From Thermoplasmata archaeon (GTDB taxonomy: Archaea; Thermoplasmatota; Thermoplasmata; Lutacidiplasmatales; UBA184): a stretch of 55,755 nucleotides of DNA. Below, piece after piece: positions 18,890 to 28,503 of the stretch. Below the pieces are notes generated by a model. The model did not search any database. It had not been told where the DNA came from and worked only from the letters and a program-made list of their open reading frames with translations. Made by a program: the position numbers and the translations under genes. The stretch covers positions 1-55,755 of the forward strand of contig JAKAVY010000008.1 in assembly GCA_021827405.1 (NCBI GenBank). Reading direction: 5' to 3'. Within the stretch, counting starts at the first letter, position 1. Each line of letters opens with the position of its first letter.

Positions 18890-20368
18890 ATGGCGGACCG
18901 GAGCCTGGGGACCTTCCTCAACACGCTGGAGGAGCGCCAGGACCTCCTCCGGGTCCGAACGCCGGTGAGCCCGGCGCTGGAGATGACCGAGCTCAGCCTC
19001 CGCTCGCTGCGGGCGGAGGGGCCGGCCCTGTTGTTCGAGAACGTCCCCGGCTCCCGCTTCCCGGTCGCCATGAACGTCCTCGCCTCGCCGCGGCGGATCG
19101 CCTGGGCCCTGGGAGAGGAGAGCGTGGACCCGGTGGCCCAACGCATCGCGGACTTCCTCCGGTTCCGGCCGCCGGCCGGCATCGCCGGTATCCTGAAGGA
19201 CCCCGCGGGGGCGCTGGACCAGCTCTCCACCCTCCGGGCCCTCGCGCCCCGGCGCGTCACCCGGGCCCCCTGCCAGGAGGTGGTGGAGGAGCCCGGGAGC
19301 CTGGAGGACCTGCCCTTGCTCCAGTGCTGGCCGAAGGACGGGGGGCCGACCATCACCTTCCCGCTGGTGGTGACCTCGAACCCCGACACCGGGCAGACCA
19401 GCGTGGGGGTCTACCGTCTCCAGCGCTATTCGCCCACCACGCTCGGGATGCACTGGCAGGTCCACCGGGCCGGGGCGGAGAACTACCGCCGCTACGAACG
19501 CCGGGGGGAGCGGATGCCGGTCGCGGTGGTGCTGGGGGCGGACCCGGCCACCGTCTTCGCCGGCCTCTCGCCCGTGCCCGACGGCATCAGCCGATTCGCC
19601 TTCGCCGGGTTCCTGCGGGGGGAGAGCCTGCCCCTGGTCCGCTGCCGCGGCATCGACCTCGAGGTCCCGGCGGAGTCCGAGATCGTGCTGGAAGGGTACG
19701 TGGACCCCGGCGAGCGTCACCGGGAGGGGCCGTTCGGGGACCACACGGGCTTCTACTCCCTCCCGGAGGACTTCCCGGTCTTCCACCTTTCCCGGATCAC
19801 CCGGCGGGAGCGACCCGTCTACCTCACCACGGTCACGGGGAAGCCTCCCACCGAGGATGCCATCCTGGGCCGCACCGTGGGGCGGCTCTTCCTCCCGGTG
19901 CTCCGGGCGGTGCTGCCCGAAGTGGTGGACTACGACCTGCCCCTGGAGGGGTTGTTCATCAACGTGGCCATCGTGGCCATCCGCAAGAGCTACCCGCAGC
20001 ATCCGCGCAAGGTGATGCATGCCCTCTGGGGGCTCGGGCAGCTGATGTTCACGCGTTACCTCATCATCGTGGACGAGGACGTGGACCCCCGGGACCACGG
20101 GGAGGTGCTCTACCGGGTCGGCCTGCAGGCGGACCCGGCCGAGGACCTGGAACTGGTGCACGGCCCGGTCGACCAGCTCTCCATCTCCAACCGACGTCCG
20201 AACCAGGGGGGGAAGCTGGGCATCGACGCCACGCGGAAGGGGCCGGAGGACGGGTATCCCCGGCCCTGGCCGGAGGAGGCGAAGATGGACCCGGAGGTGA
20301 TCCGGAAGGTGGACGCGCTCTTATCCGCGGACCCCGGGCTCGCCCGGTCGCTGCTCCGGCGTCGTTGA
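18890..20368 (+). CDS. UbiD family decarboxylase
   Basis: LGTFLNTLEERQDLLRV, GMHWQVHRAGAENYRRYERRGERMPVAVVLGADP, REGPFGDHTGFYS, NRRPNQGGKLGIDATRK. Confidence 0.92.
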   Translation: MADRSLGTFLNTLEERQDLLRVRTPVSPALEMTELSLRSLRAEGPALLFENVPGSRFPVAMNVLASPRRIAWALGEESVDPVAQRIADFLRFRPPAGIAGILKDPAGALDQLSTLRALAPRRVTRAPCQEVVEEPGSLEDLPLLQCWPKDGGPTITFPLVVTSNPDTGQTSVGVYRLQRYSPTTLGMHWQVHRAGAENYRRYERRGERMPVAVVLGADPATVFAGLSPVPDGISRFAFAGFLRGESLPLVRCRGIDLEVPAESEIVLEGYVDPGERHREGPFGDHTGFYSLPEDFPVFHLSRITRRERPVYLTTVTGKPPTEDAILGRTVGRLFLPVLRAVLPEVVDYDLPLEGLFINVAIVAIRKSYPQHPRKVMHALWGLGQLMFTRYLIIVDEDVDPRDHGEVLYRVGLQADPAEDLELVHGPVDQLSISNRRPNQGGKLGIDATRKGPEDGYPRPWPEEAKMDPEVIRKVDALLSADPGLARSLLRRR

Positions 20369-20421
20369 GCGGGGGACCCGCGCCCCGGGGGCCGGGGCCG
20401 GCCGTGCGTGCCCGGGCGGTG

Positions 20422-21261
20422 ATGGAGGTGCTCCTGCTCCCCAACCTGGGGCTGAACGTCTTCTTCACGCTCGCCTTTCTCTTCCTCGCCACCGGCGGGC
20501 GCCCGGGCCTGGTCCAGGGAGCGCTCATCGTCCTGGCCTTCCTCGGCGCCCGCAACGCCGGTCACGCGTTCAACCAGTGGGCGGACCGGGACCTGGACGC
20601 GGCGAACCCGAGGACGAGGGACCGGCCCCTCGTGCAGGGCCGGCTCTCCCCCCGGGCCGTCCTCCTCCTGGTGGCGGGGAACCTGGCGCTCTTCTTCGTC
20701 GCGGCGGCCCTCCTGCGCCCGGTGCTCCTGCTCCTCGCACTGCCCGCGGTGGCGCTGGTGCTCGGCTACTCCTACACCAAGCGGGTGACCGCGTGGACCA
20801 CGGTGATCCTCGGGACCGTGGAGAGCCTGGTCCCGGCGGGGGTCTTCCTCGCGGTGGACGGCACCCTGCCTCCCGTGGCGTTCTTCGGCATCGCCGCCCT
20901 GGTGGCCTTCGGGACGGCCTTCGAGATCGTCCACAGCCTCCAGGACGTGGAGGCCGATCGTCGCCTGGGGCTGCGTTCCCTCCCGGTGGCCCTGGGGACC
21001 CGTACGGCCATCTGGCTGCAGGGGCTCGCGCTCGCCTTCGCGCTGCTCTTCCTGGCCCTGCTCGGGGCGGGGACCGTGGGTCCCTCCCTCGGCTACGCCG
21101 CCGGGATCCTGGCGCTCGCCGGGCTCGCCTTCCTGGAGGTCCGGGGCCTCTCCACGGGGCGCTGGCCGCTGCCCCGGGCGTTCCGGAGCCACTTCCTCAT
21201 GGGCGCGTGCTTCCTCCTGGGGGTGCTGGCGGCGTACGGGTTGCCCGGTGCCCGTGGGTGA
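20422..21261 (+). CDS. UbiA family prenyltransferase
   Basis: ARNAGHAFNQWADRDLDAANPRTRDRPLVQGRLS and second DxxxD (HSLQDVEADRRLGLRSLPVALG); multiple TM helices. Confidence 0.88.
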   Translation: MEVLLLPNLGLNVFFTLAFLFLATGGRPGLVQGALIVLAFLGARNAGHAFNQWADRDLDAANPRTRDRPLVQGRLSPRAVLLLVAGNLALFFVAAALLRPVLLLLALPAVALVLGYSYTKRVTAWTTVILGTVESLVPAGVFLAVDGTLPPVAFFGIAALVAFGTAFEIVHSLQDVEADRRLGLRSLPVALGTRTAIWLQGLALAFALLFLALLGAGTVGPSLGYAAGILALAGLAFLEVRGLSTGRWPLPRAFRSHFLMGACFLLGVLAAYGLPGARG

Positions 21262-21270
21262 GGCCGCGTC

Positions 21271-21966
21271 TCAAGCGGCGCCCGGGTTCCCCGGGTCGTC
21301 CCAGAGGCGGAGCCCACCGGGGAAGGCGTTGCGGTTGTCCCCGGCGCGGCAGCCCGGAGGGAGGGTCTTGAGATTGGCCACGTTCCCGCCCCCCAGGACC
21401 ACGTACTCCGGTTCCAAAGCGGCCGAGAGGTGCTCCACCACCTCGAAGACCTCCTTCTGCCATTTCTTGCGGCCCAGCCGCTTCAAGGCGCGCTCACCGA
21501 CGAAGTCCTCGTAGGTCTTGCCCTTCTTCCAGGGGAGGTGGGCAAGCTCCATGGGCTCGAGCTTCCCATCGACGATCATGGCCGAGCCGAGGCCGGTGCC
21601 GAGCCCAAGGAAGAGCATCCGTCCTCCTCGGTAGCTGCCCAACGCCTGCATGGCGGCGTCGTTCACGATCCGCACCGGGCAGCCAAAGGCCTTCTCGAAG
21701 TCGAACCCCACCCACCCCTTTCCCAGGTTCTGCGGCTCCTTGAGGATCCGGTTGTGGATGACCAGCCCCGGGTATCCCATGGAGACCACGTCGAAGGGCC
21801 GTCCCTTCAGCTTCCCGGTGACCTTCGTCACCATCTTCTCCGGGGTCATCTTGGTCCCGCTGGGGATCTTCACTTCCTTCTCGTCCCCGGATAGGTAGGC
21901 CTTCACGTGGGTGCCTCCGATGTCCAGCACGAGGATCCGACGGGGAGCGGGCGAGGAGGGGGCCAT
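21271..21966 (-). CDS. ROK-family polyphosphate glucokinase
   Basis: ILVLDIGGTHVKAYLSGD, VSMGYPGLVIHNRILKEPQNLGKGWVGFDFEKAFGCPVRIVNDAAMQALGSYRGGRMLFLGLGTGLGSAMIVDG; PPGK-like. Confidence 0.85.
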   Translation of the reverse strand: MAPSSPAPRRILVLDIGGTHVKAYLSGDEKEVKIPSGTKMTPEKMVTKVTGKLKGRPFDVVSMGYPGLVIHNRILKEPQNLGKGWVGFDFEKAFGCPVRIVNDAAMQALGSYRGGRMLFLGLGTGLGSAMIVDGKLEPMELAHLPWKKGKTYEDFVGERALKRLGRKKWQKEVFEVVEHLSAALEPEYVVLGGGNVANLKTLPPGCRAGDNRNAFPGGLRLWDDPGNPGAA

Positions 21967-22373
21967 GGGGACCGCAGGGGCGTCGGCCTGTTAAGATTCC
22001 CCTGCCGCCGGCGCAGAGGGGACCTTGGACCCGACAGAGGCGTCGCTCCTGACCGGAGCACCGGCTCCGGGGTCACCCCACCCCGGGCTTCTTGGACCGG
22101 GGGGGGACCCTCGGTCCCGGGCCACCGGTCCCGGTCCATCCCCCCGGGCGGAGGGGCCGCTGGGCCCCAGGCCCCCCGACCCCCGCTTCCCGTCCCATGG
22201 GAGGGGGCCTCGGCGCCTCCGCTCCCGCGGGAAGGGCGCTTCGAGCCCGTCGGAGGTCAGGGCCCTGGGGGTAGGGCTCCGGAGAGGGCACGGAACGGCC
22301 GTCGCCGGGGCCGACGCAAACCCCTTTAGCGTCCCCGCAGGTCCGGGCCGTCCGAGCCACCAAGGGACGGCCG

Positions 22374-24782
22374 ATGAAGCTCAGAGGGAACCGGGAGGCG
22401 TTCGGGGCCCCGGGCATGCCCCCCCGCTGGACCCATAGCAACAAGGAGGCGGTGGGCACCGCCTACTCCTCCGACAGCAAGGTCTGGTACACCCTCTGGC
22501 AAGGGATCCTCACCGAGGTCTACTACCCCACCATCGACAGCCCCCAGATCCGCGATCTGCAGTTCCTCGTCACCGACCACCACTCCTTCTTCCACGAGGA
22601 GAAACGCCATCTGAAGAGCCATGTGGAGCTCCTCGCCCCCCACGGGCTCGCCTACCGGATCACGAACACCGACCCCGAGGGACGCTACCGGATCGTCAAG
22701 GAGGTGATGGGCCATCCCCACCTCTCCTGCGTCCTCCTCCACAGCCGGCTGGAGGTGCTGAAGGAGGTGGGGCACCCGCTGGGGCTCTACGCCCTCCTCG
22801 CCCCCCATCTGAACGTGGGGGGTTGGGGGAACACCGGACTGGTGATCGAGGCCGGGGGCCGCGAGCTCCTCGCCGCCGAGAAGGACGGCCTCGCCCTCGT
22901 CCTGGGCGCCACCGTACCTTACCGGAAGCTCTCGGCGGGGTTCGTGGGCGAGAGCGACGGGTGGCGGGACCTCTCGGAGAACCTGACCATGGACTGGGAG
23001 TTCGACCGGGCCACCCGGGGCAACGTGGCCCTCACCGGGCAGCTCGCCTGGGAGGAGGCCGCCGAGGAGGGCTTCACCCTCGCGCTGAGCTTCGGGCACG
23101 GCCTCAATCACGCCACCTCGAACCTCTTCCAGGCCCTGGGAACCCCCTTCCCGGAGCTGAAGGACCGGTTCGAGGAACAATGGCACCGGCCCATCCACAA
23201 GCGCCTCCCCCTGGAGCCCTCGGCCTCGGACCGCGGACAGCTCTACCGGGCCAGCCACGCCCTCCTGCTCGCCCACGAGGACAAGACCTACCCCGGGGCG
23301 TTCATCGCCGCGCTCTCCATCCCCTGGGGCGCCTCCCAGAGCGACGAGAACCGGGGAGGCTACCACCTGGTCTGGGTGCGGGACCTCTTCCATTCCGCGA
23401 GCGGGCTCCTGGCCTCGGGGGACACCACCACCCCCCTTCGGGCGCTCATCTACCTGGCCACCAGCCAGCAGCCGGACGGTGGCTTCCCGCAGAACTTCTG
23501 GCTCAACGGGACGCCGTACTGGACCGGGGTCCAGCTCGATGAGGTCTCCTACCCGATCCTCCTCGCCTGGCGGCTCAAGCGGGCGAACGCGCTGGAGGGG
23601 TTCGACCCCTACCCCATGGTCCTCTCGGCCGCCGGCTACCTCATCCGCCACGGTCCGGCCACCCAGCAGGAACGCTGGGAGGAGACCGCCGGCTACTCCC
23701 CTTCCACCCTGGCGGTGAACATCGCGGCCCTGGTGGGGGCCGCCAGCTTCGCCCGGGACCGCCGGGACCCGGACACCGCCGCGTTCCTGGAGGAGTACGC
23801 GGACTTCCTGGAGCAGCACGTGGAGGCCTGGACGGTGACCCGGAAGGGAACGCTCGTCCCCGGCATCTCCGAGCACTACGTCCGGATCCTGCCGGTGGAC
23901 CTGACCAACCCCCATCCGCTGGAGGACCCCGATCAGGGGGTGCTGGCGTTGAACAACCAGCCGCCCGGCGAGCCGAACGCCTACCGTCCGAGCGAGATCG
24001 TGGACGCGGGCTTCCTCGAGCTCGTCCGCTTCGGGGTCCGGTCCCCCCACGACCCGATCGTCGTCAACTCCGTGAAGGTGGTGGACCACGTCCTCAAGGT
24101 GGAGACCCCGAAGGGCCCCGCCTGGCACCGCTACAACCACGACGGGTTCGGCCAGGCCGAGGACGGGGGCCCGTACCGGGGGTACGGCAAGGGCCGGGCC
24201 TGGCCGCTGCTCACCGGGGAGCGGGGGCACTACGAATTGGCCGCCGGCCGCAACCCGCGCCCCTGTCTTCACGCGCTCGAGCGCTTCGCCACCCGGATGG
24301 GGCTCCTGCCGGAGCAGGTCTGGGACGAGCCCGACCGGGCGGGCACCCATCTCAAGTTCGGGGGACCTACGGGGAGCGCGGTCCCGCTCATGTGGGCCCA
24401 TGCGGAGTACGTGACGCTCTTGCGCTCGGTGAACGACGGCGCGGTCTTCGACAAGATCCCGGAGGTGGAGGGACGCTACGTCCTGCACCGGGAGGGACGG
24501 CCCCGTTGGGAGGTCTGGAAGTTCAACCGGCAGGTGACCTCGGTCCCCCGGGGGGGCCGGCTCCGGGTCATGGCCGCGGCCCCCTTCTCGCTGCACTGGT
24601 CGGACGACGGGTGGAAGACCGTCACGGACACCGAGGCGAGGGCCACCGGCGTGGGCATGCGCTACGTGGACCTCCCCGTCCCCGCGGACCAGAAGGACGA
24701 CCTCGTCTTCACCTTCTTCTGGCCGGAGGCCGACCGGTGGGAGGGGCGGGACTACGCCGTCTCCCCGGTGGGGGGCGCGTAG
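22374..24782 (+). CDS. GH15 family glucoamylase/glucan hydrolase
   Basis: PRWTHSNKEAVGTAYSSDSKVWYTLWQGILTEVYYPTIDSPQIRDLQFLV, GGYHLVWVRDLFHSASGLLA, QQPDGGFPQNFWLNGTPYWTGVQLDE, GRAWPLLTGERGHYEL. No obvious signal peptide. Confidence 0.9.
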   Translation: MKLRGNREAFGAPGMPPRWTHSNKEAVGTAYSSDSKVWYTLWQGILTEVYYPTIDSPQIRDLQFLVTDHHSFFHEEKRHLKSHVELLAPHGLAYRITNTDPEGRYRIVKEVMGHPHLSCVLLHSRLEVLKEVGHPLGLYALLAPHLNVGGWGNTGLVIEAGGRELLAAEKDGLALVLGATVPYRKLSAGFVGESDGWRDLSENLTMDWEFDRATRGNVALTGQLAWEEAAEEGFTLALSFGHGLNHATSNLFQALGTPFPELKDRFEEQWHRPIHKRLPLEPSASDRGQLYRASHALLLAHEDKTYPGAFIAALSIPWGASQSDENRGGYHLVWVRDLFHSASGLLASGDTTTPLRALIYLATSQQPDGGFPQNFWLNGTPYWTGVQLDEVSYPILLAWRLKRANALEGFDPYPMVLSAAGYLIRHGPATQQERWEETAGYSPSTLAVNIAALVGAASFARDRRDPDTAAFLEEYADFLEQHVEAWTVTRKGTLVPGISEHYVRILPVDLTNPHPLEDPDQGVLALNNQPPGEPNAYRPSEIVDAGFLELVRFGVRSPHDPIVVNSVKVVDHVLKVETPKGPAWHRYNHDGFGQAEDGGPYRGYGKGRAWPLLTGERGHYELAAGRNPRPCLHALERFATRMGLLPEQVWDEPDRAGTHLKFGGPTGSAVPLMWAHAEYVTLLRSVNDGAVFDKIPEVEGRYVLHREGRPRWEVWKFNRQVTSVPRGGRLRVMAAAPFSLHWSDDGWKTVTDTEARATGVGMRYVDLPVPADQKDDLVFTFFWPEADRWEGRDYAVSPVGGA

Positions 24783-25525
24783 GGAGGCGGGAGCCCTCTC
24801 GCCGCGGCCCGGTCCAAAAACCAGCTCACCGTCCCCTCCGACCGCACCCGGCTCGCGGGAAGGTCCCTCGTCCCCCGGGGCAGGGAGGCGAAGATTCCCC
24901 GGAGCGCCGGGGCCTTGTCCGGGCCGGCCACCAGGAAGCTCACGGCCCGGGAAGAGGCGAGGGCCGGGAGGGTAAGCGTGATCCGGGGCACGAACGGCGG
25001 CTGCCCGGAGCGCCGGACGGAGACCACCCAGCGCTTCCGCTCGGAGAGCGCCGGCGAACGGGGGAAGAGCGAGGCGGTGTGGCCGTCCGGGCCGATGCCC
25101 AGGAGCACCTGGTCGAAGCGCGGACCCTTCCCGGCGCCCCGCCGGAGCTCCTGCTCGTACCGGCGCGCAGCGCGGGACGGGGGGGAGACCTCCGCCGGGA
25201 GCCGGTGGACCTGGGACCGGGGGAGAGGGACCCGGGAGAGGAACGCGGCCCGGGCCATGGCGTAGTTGCTCTCGGCGGAGCGGGGGGAGACCCCGCGCTC
25301 GTCCCCGAAGTAGATCTCGGTCTCCCGCCAGGGGAAGCGCGCCTCCGAACCCCAGCGCTCGTACATCCCCCGGGGCGTGGAGCCCCCGGACAGGACCAGG
25401 TGGAAGCGCCCGCGCCGGGCCACGGCCTCCCGGGCCGAGGCCAGGACCTCCGCCGAGAGGGCCCGACCGGCCCGGTCCAGGGAGGGGAAGACCCGGACCC
25501 GGGGGACCCCTACCCCTGTTCCCAC
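24752..25525 (-). CDS. pgl: 6-phosphogluconolactonase (DevB/Pgl type)
   Basis: FHLVLSGGSTPRGMYERW, IYFGDERGVSPRSAESNYAMARAAFL, FDQVLLGIGPDGHTASLFP. GTG 25525 overlaps zwf end; convergent 31-nt overlap with GH15. Confidence 0.87.
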   Translation of the reverse strand: MGTGVGVPRVRVFPSLDRAGRALSAEVLASAREAVARRGRFHLVLSGGSTPRGMYERWGSEARFPWRETEIYFGDERGVSPRSAESNYAMARAAFLSRVPLPRSQVHRLPAEVSPPSRAARRYEQELRRGAGKGPRFDQVLLGIGPDGHTASLFPRSPALSERKRWVVSVRRSGQPPFVPRITLTLPALASSRAVSFLVAGPDKAPALRGIFASLPRGTRDLPASRVRSEGTVSWFLDRAAARGLPPPYAPPTGETA

Positions 25526-26967
25526 CGGTGCCCCCACTCCTCCGCCAGCCGGGTGACCTCCTTGGGCCCCATGGTGCCCGCCGGGTAGAAGACCACCGGA
25601 GGGGGGGCCTTTAAGACCGGGTCGTAGAGCGACCAGGACTCCTCCACCTCGTCGGCCCGGACGAACAATGTCGCGTCGCCGAGCATCACGTCCAAGAGCA
25701 GGGTCTCGTAGCCATCGGGAAGCTCCCCGAAGACGTCGGCGTAGTGGAACTTCATGTGGTGGGTCTGCACCCGGATCCCCCGGCCCGGGACCTTGATCTC
25801 GAAGGCGAGCTCGAACCCCTCCTCCGGCTGGATGAGGATGGTGAGGCGGTCGGGGTTCACCTCGTAGTCCTCCTCGCTCTGGAAGAACGAGACCGGCGGG
25901 GCCCGGAAGATCACCACGACCCGGCTCGACTTCGCCGGCATGCGCTTCCCCGTCCGGATGAAGAAGGGCACGCCCTGCCATCGCCAGTTGGCGATCTTCA
26001 CCCTGAGCGCCACGAACGTCTCCGTCCCGGACCCCGGGTCGACCCCGGGCTCCTCCCGGTAGCCCGGCACGGCCTGGCCCCCGACCTTCCCGGCGGTGTA
26101 CTGCCCCCGGACCACATCCGCCGGGGTGAGCCGTACCGCGCTCCGCAGGACCTTCACCTTCTCGTTGCGGATGGCGTCCTCGTCCCGGGTGGCCGGAGGC
26201 TCCATGGCCACCAGCGTGAGGATCTGGGTCACGTGGTTCTGGATCATGTCCCGGAGCGCCCCGCTGGTCTCGTAGTAGCCCGCCCGACCCTCCACGCCCA
26301 GGCTCTCGGCCACGGTGATCTCGACGTGGTCCACCCCCTGGCGGTTCCAGAGGGACTCCACGAACATGTTCGCGAAGCGGAAGACCAAAAGGTCCTGCAC
26401 GGTCTCCTTCCCCAGGTAGTGGTCGATCCGGTAGACCTGCTTCTCCTCGAAGTGCCGGTGGAGCAACGCGTTGAGCGCCTCGGCGCTCCGCAGGTCCTCG
26501 CCGAAGGGCTTCTCGATCACCACCCGGGTGAACCCGGGACCCCGGGAGAGCCCGGCCTCCCCCAGCGCCGTGAGGGTGGGGCCGAAGGCCTCCAGGGGGA
26601 GGGCGAGGTAGAAGATCCGGTTCCCGGGGAGCCCGGAACTCTTCTCCAGCGCCTGGATGCGACCGGAGAGGGCCCGGTAGTCCTCGGGCGTCTCCTGACC
26701 CAGCCCCTGGAAGCGCAGGCGTTCCCGGCAGAACTGCTCCACCTCCGCCGGGGTCCCCACCTTCTCCCCCAGGAGCGAGGCCTTGGCCCGTTCCTGGAAC
26801 GCCTCGTCGGTGAGGGAATGGCGGGCGGCGCCCAGGATGAGGCTCTTCGCCGGGAACTCCCCCCGGGCGCTCAGCCGGTAGAGCGCCGGCAGCATCTTGC
26901 GCTGCATGAGGTCCCCCGTGGCCCCGAGGACCACGAAGAGGTGCGGTTCGGGGGGGGCGTCCGGCAC
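25510..26967 (-). CDS. zwf: Glucose-6-phosphate dehydrogenase, bacterial Zwf family
   Basis: VVLGATGDLMQRKMLPALY, VVIEKPFGEDLRSAEALN, YRIDHYLGKETVQDLLVFRFAN, PFFIRTGKRM. Confidence 0.95.
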   Translation of the reverse strand: MPDAPPEPHLFVVLGATGDLMQRKMLPALYRLSARGEFPAKSLILGAARHSLTDEAFQERAKASLLGEKVGTPAEVEQFCRERLRFQGLGQETPEDYRALSGRIQALEKSSGLPGNRIFYLALPLEAFGPTLTALGEAGLSRGPGFTRVVIEKPFGEDLRSAEALNALLHRHFEEKQVYRIDHYLGKETVQDLLVFRFANMFVESLWNRQGVDHVEITVAESLGVEGRAGYYETSGALRDMIQNHVTQILTLVAMEPPATRDEDAIRNEKVKVLRSAVRLTPADVVRGQYTAGKVGGQAVPGYREEPGVDPGSGTETFVALRVKIANWRWQGVPFFIRTGKRMPAKSSRVVVIFRAPPVSFFQSEEDYEVNPDRLTILIQPEEGFELAFEIKVPGRGIRVQTHHMKFHYADVFGELPDGYETLLLDVMLGDATLFVRADEVEESWSLYDPVLKAPPPVVFYPAGTMGPKEVTRLAEEWGHRWEQG

Positions 26968-26971
26968 GGTC

Positions 26972-27880
26972 TCAGCCCTCCCGCTTGACCTCGTGGCCGC
27001 CGAACTTGTTGCGCATCATGGCGAGGAGCCTCTCGGCGAACGGGTCCCCCTCCCGGGAACGCAGCCGCTGCTCGAGGGCCAGCGTGATCACCGGGGCCGG
27101 CACGTTCAGGTCCAGCGCCTCGATCACGGTCCAGCGCCCCTCGCCGGAGTCCATCACCCACGGCTCGATCCCCTTGAGGGTGGGGTTCTCCGCCAGGGCG
27201 GACTCCGTGAGCTCCAGCAGCCAGGAGCGGATCACGCTGCCGTAGCGCCAGACCTCCGAGATCTGGTGGAGGTCCAAGGCGAACTCCTGCTTCGCCTGGA
27301 GCACCGCGAACCCTTCCGCATAGGCCTGCATCATGCCGTACTCGATGCCGTTGTGGACCATCTTCACGAAGTGGCCGGAGCCGACCGGCCCCATCCGGCC
27401 CCAGCCTTTGGAAGGCCCCGGGGCCAAGGTCTCCAGGATCGGGCGGATCCCCTCCACGTCCGGGGCGTCCCCCCCCACCATCATGCTGTAACCCTCGGTG
27501 AGCCCCCAGATCCCCCCGCTGGTCCCCACGTCGACGTAGCGGAACCCCCAGGAGCGGACCAGCGCCGCCCGGCGCAGGGTGTCCCGGTAGTAGGAGTTCC
27601 CCCCGTCCACGATGAGGTCTCCCCGGGAGAGAAGGGGGTGGAGGGACTCGAGCGTCTGGTCCACGGGGGCGCCCGAGGGGATCATCAGCCAGACGATGCG
27701 CGGTGGTTTGAGCTTCCCCACCAGTTCCTTCAGGGAGGAGGCCCCTTCGGCCCCTTCCTTGACCACGGCGGCCACCACCTCCGGGTGCCGGGCGTACCCC
27801 ACCACCCGGTGCTTCCCCCGCACGAGCCGCACCGCCATGTTCCCGCCCATCTTGCCCAGTCCCACGAGTCCTAGTTCCAT
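26972..27880 (-). CDS. gnd: 6-phosphogluconate dehydrogenase (decarboxylating, short GndA-like form)
   Basis: [85 protein letters not shown]. Confidence 0.93.
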   Translation of the reverse strand: MELGLVGLGKMGGNMAVRLVRGKHRVVGYARHPEVVAAVVKEGAEGASSLKELVGKLKPPRIVWLMIPSGAPVDQTLESLHPLLSRGDLIVDGGNSYYRDTLRRAALVRSWGFRYVDVGTSGGIWGLTEGYSMMVGGDAPDVEGIRPILETLAPGPSKGWGRMGPVGSGHFVKMVHNGIEYGMMQAYAEGFAVLQAKQEFALDLHQISEVWRYGSVIRSWLLELTESALAENPTLKGIEPWVMDSGEGRWTVIEALDLNVPAPVITLALEQRLRSREGDPFAERLLAMMRNKFGGHEVKREG

Positions 27881-28503
27881 GGTTCTCCTCCTCCCGCGCG
27901 GACCCCGAATCCGGCAAGGTCCTCCGCCAGCCGGCGGGGGTCCTCCACCCGGAGGGTCTTAAGACCCAGCCGCTCCGCCGCCTGGAGGTTCTCCTCCCGG
28001 TCGTCCAAGAGCAGGCTCTCCTCGGGATCGCGCTGCGTGAGATGCAAGGCCAGCGAGTAGGCGCCCGGGTCCGGTTTGAGCTGGCCGGTCTCCCCCGAGC
28101 TGAAGAAGGCATGGAAGATCCCCTTGAGCCCGAAGGTCTCCACGCGGTAGCGGTTCAGTTCCCGGGACTCGTTGTTCAACGTGGCGAGGACGTAACGGTT
28201 CCCGGCCCGAAGGGCCCGGGCCAGGGCCAAGGCCTCCGGGTGGGGCCGGCTCTCCCCGTGAAGGAAGGTGACGAACTCCTCCCGGGAGAAGGGCCGGGGC
28301 TCGGTGAAGACCACCGCGTCGAGGTAGTCTTCCAGCGTCATCCGCCCGCTCTCGAACGAGCGGACCACGCGGGCATGGCGCCGCTCCAGCTCCGAGAGGT
28401 CCAGGCCAAAGCGCTCCGCTGCGCGCTGGCGGGACCCCCGGTCCCACCCGTCGGAGAGCAGGACCCCCCCCACGTCCCAGAGGAGGAGCGAGATCTCAGC
28501 CAT
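27871..28503 (-). CDS. HAD-superfamily phosphatase
   Basis: [63 protein letters not shown]; overlaps both neighbours by a few nt. Confidence 0.85.
   Translation of the reverse strand: MAEISLLLWDVGGVLLSDGWDRGSRQRAAERFGLDLSELERRHARVVRSFESGRMTLEDYLDAVVFTEPRPFSREEFVTFLHGESRPHPEALALARALRAGNRYVLATLNNESRELNRYRVETFGLKGIFHAFFSSGETGQLKPDPGAYSLALHLTQRDPEESLLLDDREENLQAAERLGLKTLRVEDPRRLAEDLAGFGVRAGGGEPWN

Noticed and set aside
18217-20400. N-terminal two thirds of the 1014-aa plus ORF (18217..21261)
   Set aside because: Low-complexity shadow of the HTH gene (minus) and ubiD (plus, other frame); only the UbiA part from about 20422 is real.
21967-22373. Coding gene in the 400-bp gap between glucokinase and GH15
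   Set aside because: Only short Pro/Gly/Arg-rich frames on both strands; probably non-coding or regulatory, nothing specific supported.
22326-24596. 756-aa minus ORF opposite the GH15 gene
   Set aside because: Antisense shadow; the plus strand has clear GH15 catalytic motifs.
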